Below the pieces are notes generated by a model, which saw nothing but the letters and a program-made list of their open reading frames with translations, did no database searches and was not told the DNA's origin. Source: Anoplolepis gracilipes (Eukaryota > Arthropoda > Insecta > Hymenoptera > Formicidae). Taken from it: a stretch of 64,000 nt of DNA. Shown one piece after another: positions 36,581 through 49,140 of this stretch (positions are counted from its first letter, which is position 1; every line of letters starts with the position of its first letter). Both the position numbers and the translations under genes were made by a program. Where the stretch lies: the NCBI RefSeq assembly GCF_047496725.1, contig NC_132972.1, forward strand, positions 13,655,001-13,719,000, given 5' to 3'.

Positions 36581-37330
36581 AAATTTTACGTTGTTAATCT
36601 GATCATACTGATAAAGATCAGATGCAAAATGTAATGCAGGTCAAATTCCTTCAGTAAAACGTTTCCGGGGATTTGTTTAAATAGGAGCGAGTTCCATTGC
36701 GTGACGTTTTGCTCCGTCTGACGTTTTGCTGACACGAGAACCGTGTGTACCATACGTCGCATCAATTTTTCCGTTTGTTTGCGTTTGCGAGCGTGTTGCG
36801 TAATGCATTGTTTCATCATATTGGATCCATCAGATTGGAACACATGGATACATCTTAGCGCGATGTCGCGTAATTACGTGTAACTGCGTTACTGCGTAAT
36901 AATGATTTGAAATTATTGACATAGCTTGATGATAATTATTCGTACAACCAATCGCAAGACTGTAATGCAGTAGTAGTATGAGCAAAATGGTAGAATAGTT
37001 TTTTATAATTTATTAACTATCATAATAAACTTAATATTTTTATCATTATGACATTTCGTTTATTATGATTATTTTAAAAGAAATGTATTCAATGTATGCA
37101 TGTACGACAAAGCATAGGCAATTTAACAATTTATAGGATTATTTATATTTCAAATCGAAAATAAATAATTTATCTATTATTCTAGCGAATAATTTTGTCA
37201 CATGATTAATAATTTCTATCTTAATCTGTATGTAAATATAAAATATTTTGTGTGAATTATTAACAAAGATTTATTCCATAATATTTTAATTAATAGAACA
37301 GCGACTCTTGCAACTGAAAAGTAAATATTT
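36581..37330. other. Mixed patch with a small duplication, then A+T-rich DNA
   Basis: Mixed composition to about 36960. TGACGTTTTGCT is present twice at 36702-36713 and 36719-36730. Beyond 36960 the sequence is A+T-rich with nothing recognised. Confidence 0.5.
36586..36843 (-). other. Unassigned reading frame
   Basis: An 85-codon minus frame opening on GTG, with its first ATG about eight codons in. The residues are varied (Lys, Gln, Thr-rich, no simple repeat) but match no family I know. No splice signal decides it. Probably chance. Confidence 0.07.
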
Positions 37331-37830
37331 CTGATTCTATCTCTATTTGGGAATTACGCGAAGCACTTATCTCGCATCGATTAGATTGTATGCTGCGTAA
37401 TAAGTTCCAAACATATACGCAGATAATTGATAGTTGAATTTATGCCGCGTTCGCGCTACGATTGACGATCAATCACGGTAAAATATTTTCATCGCTCGCC
37501 CGTACTGCCCGTTTCTAGAAAGTTACCCAATGTACATAGCGTTGAGTTTCTCTCGCTTTGCCGGGCACTTGTATCAACCTTCGTGAATACGACGCACACT
37601 CGGAGTAGAACAGATAAACGCGCGCGTTACCCGGCGCATTATCTATTCCTGTCGAATGTAATTTCTAGGCGTACAACGCGAGTTCACTCGCCGCACCGGC
37701 GTTTAGATAACAGGCAACGCTTTGCCCGAGAGAACTAATCTCGTGATAACATATTTTTCCACCTTTTTGCGCGTCGCGCAAAAAAAACGTTTGTTCTATT
37801 GGTTTTCGCGTTCCACTTCTTGAGAGAAGT
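37331..37830. promoter_or_regulatory. Candidate regulatory island with GATA-type words
   Basis: A mixed to CpG-rich island without a long open frame. WGATAR-type words occur at 37612-37617, 37639-37644 (reverse), 37705-37710 and 37744-37749, with further ones at about 37366 and 37432. Four within about 140 bases in otherwise G+C-richer DNA is notable but may be chance. Confidence 0.2.
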
Positions 37831-38570
37831 TCGCAGGCGATCAATATTTAGTGCCGATATATTCCGATATTGATAACATTGTTGAATAATACTTGAAGAG
37901 TGACTAAATCTAATTTCATCCGATAAATATTTTATTAAAGAAATATTTGTTTGTCTGTCTGTGTATATGGTAACGATAAAAACTTTGAACTTTGAAAAAG
38001 CAAATATTGTCAATATTTTAACGATGAATATCGATAAATATCGTCTGGGAGATTTGTTTATGTCCGCAAGGAAACGAGCGCATCGGTGTATAAGGCAACC
38101 GAATTAACCATAAATCATAGTGAATTTAGATGATGGGAATTATTTACGGCATCCTTAAACGGACTATGGGATTCATTGAGCTGCATTTCTGTTACGATAT
38201 AGCACGGAATACGACGGCCATAAAAGATAGCGACTACCATAAAGTGTTTTGAAACGCGCTGTCAACTCGTTGTAATTTTCCTTTTATTTTGTGTCTCGCC
38301 GAGAATTAATCCATGAGTAGATTATTCAAAAATAATTGCTTCATTTAAAAAAGTTAATGTCTTTCTGTTTAAACCTGAAAAGATACTATTTTTATAATTC
38401 TACTTTAGCCAATAAATATCTATGAGACAGTTGTTTGATATAATTTCTTAAAGATTGAAGGATTCAGATTTCATTTATAAATTTTATTTACTTGGCATAT
38501 CTTTGTGCTATTCTCTTACAATTAGTTTCTTCTCTCAGATTCATCGTTATTATTATTATTTAATTAGATG

Positions 38571-38602
<32 letters not shown>

Positions 38603-38640
38603 AATTGATTTTTAAAACGGTTTAAAAATTCGCAAAAACT
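37831..38640. other. A+T-rich to mixed non-coding stretch
   Basis: Moderately A+T-rich. A 92-codon minus frame at 37735-38013 opens on TTG and has no domain. A CT repeat lies at 38571-38602. Confidence 0.55.
38571..38602. repeat. (CT)n microsatellite
   Basis: CT units with one CTTT interruption. Confidence 0.93.
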
Positions 38641-39120
38641 TTTTGTTCATTTAAGATGAAAAATAAGTATTGTGTTTGTTTCGATAGAATCGAGAATACT
38701 AGATTAAGGAATAGTTTCCAAAGAGGTGGGAGATGGATTTTTAAAGCGCACGCATGTGCTCGCGAGTTTGAGTTCAGCTTTAAGCTTCGAAAAAGTACGA
38801 CGCGCAACCGACCCTCGGCCCTCGGGGCGATGCGTGAGCGATGAGCAACGGGTCGCGATTGAAGCTGGGCCTCTGTGTGTTCCTTCGGACGGGCAGGCTC
38901 GTTAAGCGTTGCGAGAGAGGGTCGGATGTGCATCGGCCGGTTAAAATGTGGGGCAGTGCTGTGCGGCTAACGTACGTCCTTGGTATTCGTGTGGTGCGGT
39001 TAAGGCGTAACTGGCCGCGCGCGTCGCTCCAAATCGCGCACTTTGCCACTCTGCATTCCGAGAGATTGTTATGAAGATTTCTCGGTGCATCTTGCGGCGT
39101 CATGGTTGTTTTTCTTCCCA
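38641..39120. other. CpG-rich island open in several frames
   Basis: G+C-rich from about 38740. Plus frames 38656-38844 and 38841-39074 (both ATG) overlap by four bases, and minus frames of 103 and 113 codons cover the same DNA. Because several frames are open together, coding cannot be inferred. No domain recognised. Confidence 0.45.
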
Positions 39121-40203
39121 ATAATTTCAGGAAGTCACCTGTTTTTAGAAAGGCAGTTTATTCCTTATCTTCAGTTATGATTCGATTATATTAATGATTG
39201 GAAAATTGCATTTTTAGAGATAGAAAGAAGTTTAATAGAATTTATTTGTTCTGGTAAAAAATAATTTTTTTTTTTTTTTTCATAATTAGTAATATATGTG
39301 TACATTGAAGATAGAGAAAATATGATTAATTAATTATCATAATTGTGGGAATAAATAAAGTTGACATTGCAATATTTTTATAAGTTTGTATTAAGATAAA
39401 TCGATAGCCACACTTCTTCTTGACAGATTTATTTATTCTTATCAAATGAGTGATCTACACGACAGAGAAAATCTTGAAGCATGTTACATTTATCTATTTT
39501 ATTATCACAATTGTTCTTATCGAACCTAATTTTACTCGTTGCTTTATTTGAATACATAGCGCAAAAAAGGGACGGCAAAATGCTACCGAGGAAGAATACA
39601 AATAAAGCACGGACGAGTTTTACAATAAAACGATCGAATTCTAGCGGTCACGCATTGCGGTTTTGCTGGAGCAATTATCGCGGGTATATTTGTTCGCCCG
39701 TAAATTGAGAGCATGCGTAGCCTCTGGCGCACGAGAGGATTTGTGCTCATCTTTGCGATAGAAGCTCGCTCACGAGCCTTATGTGCCGGTTTTACATCGT
39801 GTTGTAACCTTGCAGCCGAAACGTGTTTATTAACCAGGATTATTAACAACCGACTATACGCATTATATATACGTATATATAATTCTGCGTAATTCTCGTC
39901 TCATGTATCGCGCAAACTCTATTTTTTTCGAGCAACATAAATGAGCAGAAAAATAATATAAAGCAGAGGGACATTGATTTTCTTTTATTTGGTATGCACA
40001 GAAATATCTCGAAATATTTAGTTTGTTTTTATACACTTGAATGAAAACAGAGCATTGATTTTATCATTCGCGCATCACGTGGTATCTCGTGTTGACGGTA
40101 GAGGTGGAAGCAATATCACGTGTGTACAATATATACATATACATATTATGTGAATACTAGAGTCAGAAGCTAAGAATTGAATATCGAAATAATATTGCAA
40201 ATA
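39121..40203. other. A+T-rich then mixed non-coding stretch
   Basis: A+T-rich to about 39480, with a T run at 39265-39280. Mixed to about 39900, with overlapping unassigned frames of 75 and 88 codons, then A+T-rich again. Confidence 0.55.
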
Positions 40204-40209
40204 ATCGTG

Positions 40210-40225
40210 ATCATACGCTTCGAGA

Positions 40226-40280
<55 letters not shown>

Positions 40281-40363
40281 TAAATACGAGAGTGTAATCG
40301 CGATATCAGAGTATTCCTGATTGTTGATATTTCACTGTTTAATGTCTCGTTCGCGGGTACTGT
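40210..40363. repeat. Direct repeat, copy 1
   Basis: A GA tract followed by an 80-odd-base unique sequence, from GAAAATAAATACGAG to GCGGGTACTGT, recurs about 745 bases downstream with one mismatch. Upstream of the GA tract the match extends through CGAGACAAAG and, with a small gap, TGATCATA. The GA tract here is 8 bases longer than in copy 2. Confidence 0.95.
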
Positions 40364-40963
40364 TGTGCATAAGAGTTTTTCTCCTTCAGTACCTGTTCGT
40401 TCACTTGTCTGCCGGAAAGTTGCGACATGTGTATTTTCCCAAGAACTCGGCTGCATAACTTACTTGCGATTGGATCGTCTATCGTTAACTTTTGAATGCA
40501 GGAATACCTTACAAACAGTTAATTTTCTCTCTCTCTCTCTCTTTGGAATTTTTAATATGTAGTATGTTTGCGGTAAAAAATATTCATACTGGAAAAAGAT
40601 TATAATGTTACTTCTTCTTCGACCGATTTGAAAGTTAGTTGTGTCTATAATATATCTAATTAACATTAAAGTTTCATTCACATTCTCAATTCATTTTTTA
40701 AATATTCACAGTATTTTAATCTTTTTTTATATTTTCGAATTATATAAGAAGACAGAAAGAGAAGAAAGAAAAGTATTACTTATATAAACAATATAAATCA
40801 TAGTTTCCATTATTAAAACAAATTAGGACATGGTGAGAACAATGAAAATAATATACATATATTCATAATATTATATCTTTTATAAAGATATCATTTTTAT
40901 GTATATACATAGTATGTGTGTATACACGCGCACATACGTGGAGAATTATGGTATATTTTTTTA
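40364..40963. other. Spacer between the two direct-repeat copies
   Basis: Mixed composition to about 40540, including a CT run at about 40528-40543, then A+T-rich. No open frame of note beyond chance, and I see no primer-binding site or polypurine tract that would make this the inside of a small LTR element. Confidence 0.5.
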
Positions 40964-40978
40964 TGATCATAATCGAGA

Positions 40979-41025
<47 letters not shown>

Positions 41026-41108
41026 TAAATACGAGAGTGTAATCGCGATATCAGAGTATTCCTGATTGTTGATATTTTACTGTTTAATGTCTCGTTCGCG
41101 GGTACTGT
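40964..41108. repeat. Direct repeat, copy 2
   Basis: Same order as copy 1: TGATCATA, CGAGACAAAG, a GA tract four units shorter, then the same unique segment ending GCGGGTACTGT at 41108. The only difference seen in the unique part is T for C in GATATTT(C/T)ACTG. Confidence 0.95.
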
Positions 41109-42140
41109 AATTACTTCAATTACTATTATTCAAAAGACTTGTAAATATAATTCTTATAAAGTTTATATGTTTTTAACGATTCATTTTATATTATCGTAAA
41201 TAAAATTAAACATTTTTATGACATGTTCGTTATAACTTCAAGATCTATATAAGAGTAAAAATATGCTACATAAATTATTTCAATTATCAATAAATTTACA
41301 TTTTTACTATCGGGTTAAATGTTTTGATCGTATATTTTCTCAGATTTAAAATTAATTTTGTGGAGATTAATAAATTTATTTAATGAATAAGATCGATTTC
41401 CTATTAAGATTATTTTTAACTAGTTTAATTTTTTACTAACAATTCTATGTCAATGTAGACTCATGAAATCTCAGTTAATTCGTTAATTGCAGATCATTTC
41501 ACAATCAGTCATATAATATATTTAAAATTAGTTAATTTTACAATTAATTTAATCCTCATACAATTAACCGCACATACATATTCTCGTTCGTTAAAACTCT
41601 TAACAAATGAACAAAAATAAGAGCAACAAATTTGATTTAGTTCTTTATCACTGTTCGTAATCAAATTGACGATAAAAACATTGATAACAGTATTTGTCGG
41701 GTGCTCGATTGATGGTTAAGACTACACTCACGATCATCGAACTTCGTATTATTACAGATGACCGGTTTCGTGATCGTGCTTGCTTGAGTTAATACTTTGA
41801 ACTATTAATATTGCCATCAGATCCGTGCACATGTGAAGCTAAATTTACACGCTACATTTTTTATAATTATGTTTGATTAAGATTACTAAATTATTACTCT
41901 TTTGACATGATTTTTTTTCAAGCCAAAAGTCTGGATTCATTACTTAATTTTATTTTTCATTGAAAAAAATATCCACGTCCATAAAAGTGATAAAACCAAA
42001 CTAAATGTGCAAAATTTATGAACAAGCTAACTGTCAACATGCGTATATTTCTTCCTAGAACAGAAATTTTTGTCCCAATTTGTATTAATTGAGTATGCGC
42101 ATAATATATATATATATTATAATATAATAATGTGAAAACG
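41109..42140. other. A+T-rich non-coding stretch
   Basis: A+T-rich with a mixed patch at about 41690-41850. A perfect 20-base AT palindrome is at 42101-42120. No gene seen. Confidence 0.65.
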
Positions 42141-43140
42141 ATAAAAATATATTCTTTCTCTCTTTTCTCTCTCTCTCTCTCTCTCTTTCTCTTTATTAGA
42201 TACTACAGTAACCTTAATCCGATACAGCCGGTGAAAAATGTGCAAATTCGCCTCGGGATTGGAAAACTGACCATTACCTCGTCTCTCCATCCGCGCATTG
42301 AAAAGGCTATCACACGTGCGCCGCGAACAGGATAATTTGTGTCGAACGCGTGACCGTTTTGTCGTCGATTTATGTTCGGAATAGGCTCACGCGCGCTTGA
42401 TGTTTATCTAAACCGTCGGTCGATCTCTCTCCGAGAGAGGCCGGTTTATTGCACCCGTAAATAATATATCTATCGTGTGTGTGCGTTACCTGGATCATAT
42501 AATGCATGCACGCGCCATGAGACTTGAACGCTGTATTAATTCCACACTTGTTTCGTATGATTTCAGGTAAGACGATGATAATCTGACGTAAAATTAATCG
42601 AAATTCGAAATTCTGACGTCAGCATTTTGATATTATTTTGCGCGTACATCGGTTGAAGGTAAGACTTTTATTAAATATTTTGCTTGGAAAAGAAATTCGG
42701 AAAGCGTAAAAGTTCGATCCGAATTTTCATGAACAGACTCTTTTTGTCACAAAAATTATATGAGATGCAATGCATAATTTATAAATTTGTCACTTTTCCT
42801 CTCGATCAATTAAAATAATAATTGCTAATTTTGGTTTTAATTGTAGAATCTGCAAATGTAAATAATAATTCAGTACCCTCTAAGTATGTTACATCTGAAA
42901 TATTTTGAACGTTTATTGCGATATATCTTCTCATATCGAAAATATTTATTATCAACAATAATTACTACGTCGACTTGTACGTATCTCGTTCTGCTTCGTA
43001 AATCAGTGAGATGTCGATCGGATTATAAGAAACTTGATACGTACTGCCGGGCGAGCGTTATACGCCATAAATCGATCTAACGGAACTCGGAGTGAGACGA
43101 TAAAACCAACAGAGTGTGGTCGGCTCTCCCAGTGTATAAT
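42141..43140. other. Mixed patches around a CT-rich run
   Basis: A CT-rich run lies at about 42155-42194. A CpG-richer patch follows to about 42560, then A+T-rich sequence, then a mixed patch at 42900-43130 with a 64-codon unassigned plus frame. Confidence 0.5.
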
Positions 43141-43640
43141 GAAAATCCATATATCCTAAATCCAGTAAAATGAATATTGAAGAAATTAATATACATTCGC
43201 TGTAGATTATATTATTTTATATCTCGATTTTATTTAAATAATAAAATTAGTTTTTCTCGTTATAATTTTTCTTGCTCTTTGACAACAAAGAAAATAATAA
43301 AAATTTATATTATGATATACAATTTAGCATCTGCGTAATACAAAAAGAATGGAATTAGGTTGCATATTAACGTGATAGTTTTTGTCATAGCATTTTTTGA
43401 CACGTTTTTTTTTTACATAGTAATTTTATTTGACACTCAAAAAGGTAAACTGTTCCAATAATCACAAAAGATTTTTATTAATTAATGATTTCTTGCTTTT
43501 GACGTCATATGATGACAATAAGGGACTAGGAGTTTTAATGCCTACTTTTGTTGATAAAAATTAATATTATCTGTATATATCGTGAAGTTGAGTTAAGCCT
43601 TTAAGAAATATATTAATGTAACTTGTAATAATATCCGAGA
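43141..43640. other. A+T-rich non-coding stretch
   Basis: A+T-rich with stops in all frames. Nothing recognised. Confidence 0.7.
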
Positions 43641-45330
43641 TGATTATCTCTTGACAAACTGCATTTTAGTTGGTGGTAGACCTTCCGGCAGTCGTTTATC
43701 TTCATTTTTCGTGTTGTCCCAATAAGAGATCCGCATAAAAAAATTTAACGAAAAGAGGTCAGTCAACACATTGATTGTTATTCGCGCCAGTTAACTTTAC
43801 AAAAGATTTAACTTAAACGTCGTATGCCCGTCTGCCACCATAGATAAGCACAATGATATACATGTTATCACGTTCAATAAAAGATAATTATTTCTGTGCT
43901 GTCGAAAGCTGTATATCAAGTGCGAGGTATCATAGTGTCGGTGACCCTCACGGCATACGCATGACGTTAACGCATACGTTGACGGCACCTGCACCTCTAA
44001 AGCTTCGCCGAGTGTAAGATGACAGAGAATCTTCGGTTTCAACGGTGTCAGTTCTCGATGTCGATGCGACGCGAGTTCGCTGAACCTTAGCGAATAAATT
44101 CGCAGATTACGTACCGATGATGGTACAATACATGTGTTCTCTAGGCTGATGAATTCGCTCGTGTATAGCACCAAGTGTGTCTCCTCGTAAGGATGTCAAG
44201 GCCACGACCTAATGAGAGGTCGTTGCCATCGATGTGTCTTTCTTTCTTTTCCACTCCTTCTTCGTCTCTCTCTTTCTCTCTCTCTCTCTTTTTTTCCTGT
44301 ATCTTTCGCTCAATCCACCGTTAGTGCTATTCGAAGCATCTACGCGGCCGTCATTCTTTACGCATTCCAAAACAACAGAGTCATACAGCTCTTTCCGTGT
44401 AATCCTACGTAAGCATGGGATCAGGATGTTAAGAACTGAAAACACAACTAAAATATTTTAAAAATCCACATTTCTATAAACATAAGAGAGAAATTAGAAA
44501 ATACATTTTAGTAGATGCTTAAATAAATATTTCCAGTATAAATGTGTGAATATAGAATATATGTATATATATTTGATTTATCTTCTTTTGCAAATTTTCC
44601 TCGAATGTTATTTAATGACGATGTATCGCCAAGACAAAAACGCGAAGAGACAATTGAAACGAGAATATCCAGTAGCGCGACGGGAAGGTAAAGATCGGCT
44701 TATCATTGGTATACACATTTTTATAAGCAGATATGATTTGTGTTTAACAGCTCGTGTACCGTCATAAATATTCAGCGCGCGTCAGAGATTTGGTACTTTG
44801 GTACCATTTTTTATGTTCGCTTTATCAGCTACATCGGGAACAAACTTATCGCGGGTGTCGGATCGATGTCAATGACCCGTCATCGAATCGCCGACTCGGT
44901 AAACTCGGTAACTCGAGTGGGCTTATAATAAGTCACGTTAGAAGTCACGCGTACAACGCAACGTCGCGCAATGTGCGTCTCTTAATCTACGCGCGATAAG
45001 AACGCGCTGTAATTAAAGACCGATAAGTATCAAGTCGCCGTAGACATGGCCTATTATATCGTGAGTCATACGATCTTTATCGGTTGTCGTTCCGCGCCGG
45101 GAGGATAACGAATACCTATCTACATCGGCGCCGCTATATTCACTCGTGATGGTACATTATCGAAGTTTGGTGAGGGAGGAGAGTATAACGTGCATATAGT
45201 CGCGATAACAGAATCGTACGTGATTATTTTGACGCTGGATTCTGATTAAAAAATGAATATCTTGTCATACGGTTTGGTAGATTCTGGCGTCAGAACGTGA
45301 CTCGCTATCTTTTGCCGGATTTTCACTGTT
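43641..45330. other. Mixed to CpG-rich non-coding sequence
   Basis: Unique sequence of mixed composition at 43640-44200 and 44640-45320, with a CT/TTTC-rich run at about 44236-44298 and an A+T-rich gap at 44450-44640. Frames here are short and overlap on both strands. ACTCGGTAA is tandemly repeated at 44894-44911, and ACCGATAA/TTATCGGT form an inverted pair at 45019-45026 and 45077-45084. Confidence 0.5.
43797..44174 (-). other. Unassigned reading frame
   Basis: At 125 codons this is among the longest frames not built on a microsatellite. It opens on TTG, has no ATG until near its end, and shows no transmembrane, signal or catalytic pattern I recognise. As a eukaryotic gene it would need an upstream exon, and no acceptor is obvious. 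Probably chance. Confidence 0.07.
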
Positions 45331-45395
45331 CATTGTATCTTGAAATTTTAACAAGAGGTTTCAGTTTTTTTCCAAAGGTTATTTCTGAATCTCTA

Positions 45396-45417
45396 TTTTT
45401 TTTTTTTTTTTTTTTTT
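45396..45417. repeat. Poly(T) run
   Basis: Twenty-two consecutive T. Confidence 0.94.
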
Positions 45418-46751
45418 ACAAACACTAGTGCATACAAGAAAATTTGTATCGATATGCATTTATCTATGTTATATATTCAAAAATAGATTTTGTTTACTTA
45501 AAAATCTTTTTTTTTTATCGACTATTTTCCAGAAAAGATAAAAAAGATTGATAAGAAAGAATAAATTAAAGACAAAATAGAGTCACAATATATAGTACTC
45601 ATACGTATACACATGTATTTATTTTAACTTTTTATAAATATGCATTGTGTATATTTTGAGGTTTTTTTTATAAATATAATTTTATATCTTTATAAACATA
45701 TAATTTTAATTATTGCGATCGATGTAATACATATTTTGATTTATAAGTACTATATTTTTATCTTATGGAAACTTTATATGAATATAATACTTTATAATAA
45801 TACAAATTGCATAGACTAAATTTTTTATATCAAACCAATTAGTAAAATGAATGTCACGCAGCTAAATAATACATATTATCTTATCAAAAATGAAAAATTA
45901 TGAAATAGTTAAATAAATTATTTCCATTGCAATTCTTTAAACATATTACATTAATATTTCATTAGTAAAATAAATGCATAGAATGAGAGAGAACAAAAAA
46001 GATCAACGATACTAAAAAAATTAGCTTTTATATTATTAATTAAAATTTACATTTAGAAAGTAAGGTTTTTTTTATAAAGAATGTGCTCCTCTTTCAAGAA
46101 AAATGGCAAAAATTATCGTACCGATTGAGAATACTGAATTTTTTCCAGTACAATACTTTTTTATGAAGTACATAAGCTTGTTTCTGGTATTAGCCAAGAC
46201 ACGAAAAGACATGAGAAAGAGCTAAGCACCCTCGTGCATGCAGAATGTCCAAGGGTGCAACAACCTCCTCTGTCTTTGACTAGGGTGAATGAAAGGAACG
46301 AATGGTGAGAAGACACGCGAATTGAAACAAAGAATTACAGTTAAATTTTTGGCCATAATTTTATGTATATCAATGCAAATATTGATAGCTACAAATGTCA
46401 TGCAACAAAAATATATACATATTACGCAATAAAATATTTATTAAATAAATATGTTAGTTGTGTCACACTTTTCTTACACTCTCTTTATCTATGTATTTTT
46501 TGTAGTTTGGGGACAATTTTTCCTCAATGAAAATTCAATTATTTAGCTTTATATATACATATATATGTATGTATTTAATTTTAATCTTGAGTGTCTTAAA
46601 TCTATGCTCAAATAATTAAATTTTTATCAAGGAAGAATTGTCTCCAAATTACAATATAAAAAGTACAATATAAAAATAGATGTAGATAATATGAGAAAAG
46701 TGTCGTACAATTAATATATTGATTTGAAGTATATTTATATATTACATAATG

Positions 46752-46753
<2 letters not shown>

Positions 46754-46796
<43 letters not shown>
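46754..46796. repeat. (TA)n microsatellite
   Basis: About 21 TA units. Confidence 0.96.
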
Positions 46797-46801
<5 letters not shown>

Positions 46802-47120
46802 GTAATTTGTAGTTCAGTCATTTTGCATAAATGAAAAATATTGTAAAAATATTAAAACCCACCGTAATATGATATAATAAATCTGTACTAATAGCAAACA
46901 AGCGAGAAATTGGAAATTGAAAACTCAGAGATTATAAAAAAAGGATGATACACTAAGGACGAATATCGAGAAAACAAAACTTTTTATCTTTATCTCGTTC
47001 GTCACTCGTTGAAAAAGCAACCAAATTGTGCCTATTATAAGAGTTCCTAAGTTGATAAGTCTTTGTTTAAGTTGTATCATTGCCTGAACAAAGTTCAACC
47101 GAGAGAATAGTATTCTTTTT

Positions 47121-47794
47121 TTATTTTATTTTTTTTTTAGTATTATATCGCGTTGCCTGTTCAAACAAAAGTATCAGCACGTATCTTGTTTCATCTCGTT
47201 TTTTTTCGTGAGGCTGATTTATAGGACGGTCCTCGGATCACGTTTAAAGATAACGAGTAACCTATGGATTAGAAAGATAAGTAGATACTAGATACCAACG
47301 TATCTTGCTGTCAATGTCAGGCCATAGCGGATGGGCGTAAGAACCTCGTCGGACCCCGACGACGTGATGCGAGGGCTAAAACCCTTACGAATGAGACCAC
47401 CGTGATAACACACGCAGCATACATAAACGGACAACAGTGCTATAAAACGCTTTATATTCCTGCTTCGTGAGTTCGGGTCGGATTAAACGAGTTTTCTAAG
47501 CATGCCCGAAAGAGAACAACAAAATCGCTTGCGACGATTGTTTCTACCTTGCGGTCATGTCAACGCTCGTTTCACTTTCTCTTTCTCTGGGGATTAACCC
47601 TTTCTCGCCCCCTGTTAGCTAACCGCGCCAAACGTTACGTCCGGTCTCTCTCGACAGATAGATAATTTATTCGTAGAACAAACATTTACTTTCTGCTGCA
47701 GCCAGTATTGCGCGAAAATAGAAAACTGTGTAGACCTGTTTCACACAAATAAATTAACAGTGTGACAATGAAACACATGTCGATGGTTGTTTTG

Positions 47795-47827
<33 letters not shown>

Positions 47828-49140
47828 TGATAACAGGAATCGGCTTTGAATTTTTCTAAATTCTACCTTGACAATCTTTGAATGAATAAATAGTATTCTT
47901 TTCTCAAAGTGTTCATTTCTCATAAACTTTTATAATTTTCTACAATTGTTTTGTAATTTCTTTCTCTGCAGTGTCAGCAACTTTGGAATTTGAAAAATAT
48001 TTAGTTTTTAAATTTGTATAATTATTTAAAAATAAGAATCTTTATAATTAATTCAAGCATTACAATAAAATCCATCGAGACCGATTTTTTTAAGTTACAA
48101 TAATTGTCGAGATTCGCAGATGATTTGTCAGATGTTAATGCAAAATCGAATATACTACGCTTGATGCTTAAATCATCTTGACTGACTTTACAAAGATGAT
48201 GCTTAAAGTCACGGCGTAGCTATAAAGGGTTAACGTACGATCGATTCCGTGATACTTTATCGGTAACATTTTATGCGAGCGAGTAACAAAACAAAGTCGG
48301 AATTCCGAGACTTTCGGTGAGCAATAATTCTGTCGACCAGGCGGTACACGCGGATTCATAACGTACAGTTGCAAAATACCTTGCACTTTGAGCGATCTTC
48401 GGACTCACATAAAGAGGCGCGCACGCAGTGCGAAGTGAAAGTAACATTCTAGACACGTGATGCGGCATCACGCTACACACGCTACGAAAGAAAGAAAAAA
48501 AAGAAGCTGACGCATCCGTGTGTGCGTGCGTACATTTGTACACGCGTGCACGACCTGTCCGCCAACTAACGTGCGTTTCTTCAGTGAACGGAATATTCTT
48601 TTTATTTTATTTTGTTGTTTATTTGTTTTTTTTTTCTATTGTCATTTATGATAAACATAATTATTATTTTTTCTTTACGTGTAATATATGTACAATACAA
48701 ATATACACTTTAAGTTTCAAATTTCTCAACTGATCGGTCATGGAACTTTTCAACGAATTTCTGAAGTAAAATTTTTTTTTCTCAAGAAAGTTTCATGATG
48801 AAATCTCCAAAAACTTTCTCTTTACATATATATCTTTACATTATCTTGTATAATAAAAACAATTAAATTAGATAAATATTCTCTAATTTTCTCTATCCGC
48901 AAGTGTATCTCTATATAGTATATCGCATATATAACTGTCTTATAGATATCTCAATATATCAACACTCGCAATATAGCTACATTTAAATATCTAAATGTAT
49001 TTGTCTAGACATATATCTACATATCTATATATATAGCCATCTAGATATATTTAACATAAATATATCATACATATTTTTCTTTTGATTTGCACATTCGCGT
49101 ACAATACACCAACGCATATACATATATATATATATTTTTT
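47121..49140. other. Mixed patches separated by A+T-rich DNA
   Basis: Mixed, unique sequence at about 47170-47660 and 48180-48600, A+T-rich elsewhere. The first patch contains small inverted words around CGTCGG/CCGACG near 47347. A run of 29 A lies at 47797-47825. Frames of 72 and 90 codons on the minus strand near 48.2-48.5 kb have no domain. Confidence 0.5.
47797..47825. repeat. Poly(A) run
   Basis: Twenty-nine consecutive A. No retroposon body is recognisable upstream. Confidence 0.95.

Larger units (their letters stand above)
45331..47120. other. Long A+T-rich stretch with simple repeats
   Basis: A+T-rich for 1.8 kb. It contains a T run at 45396-45417 and a TA repeat at 46754-46796, plus a slightly mixed patch at about 46200-46330. 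No gene or element recognised. Confidence 0.7.

Noticed and set aside
40221..41108. Direct repeats as a CRISPR array or LTR pair
   Set aside because: Only two copies, long unequal spacer, eukaryotic context; no TG...CA ends, primer site or target duplication seen.
42101..42120. Perfect 20-base AT palindrome
   Set aside because: Consists only of AT units, so self-complementarity is automatic.
47797..47825. Poly(A) as the tail of a retroposed gene or SINE
   Set aside because: No gene-like or SINE-like body or target duplication is recognisable next to it; the same holds for the T runs at 20351, 45396, 52713 and 53717.
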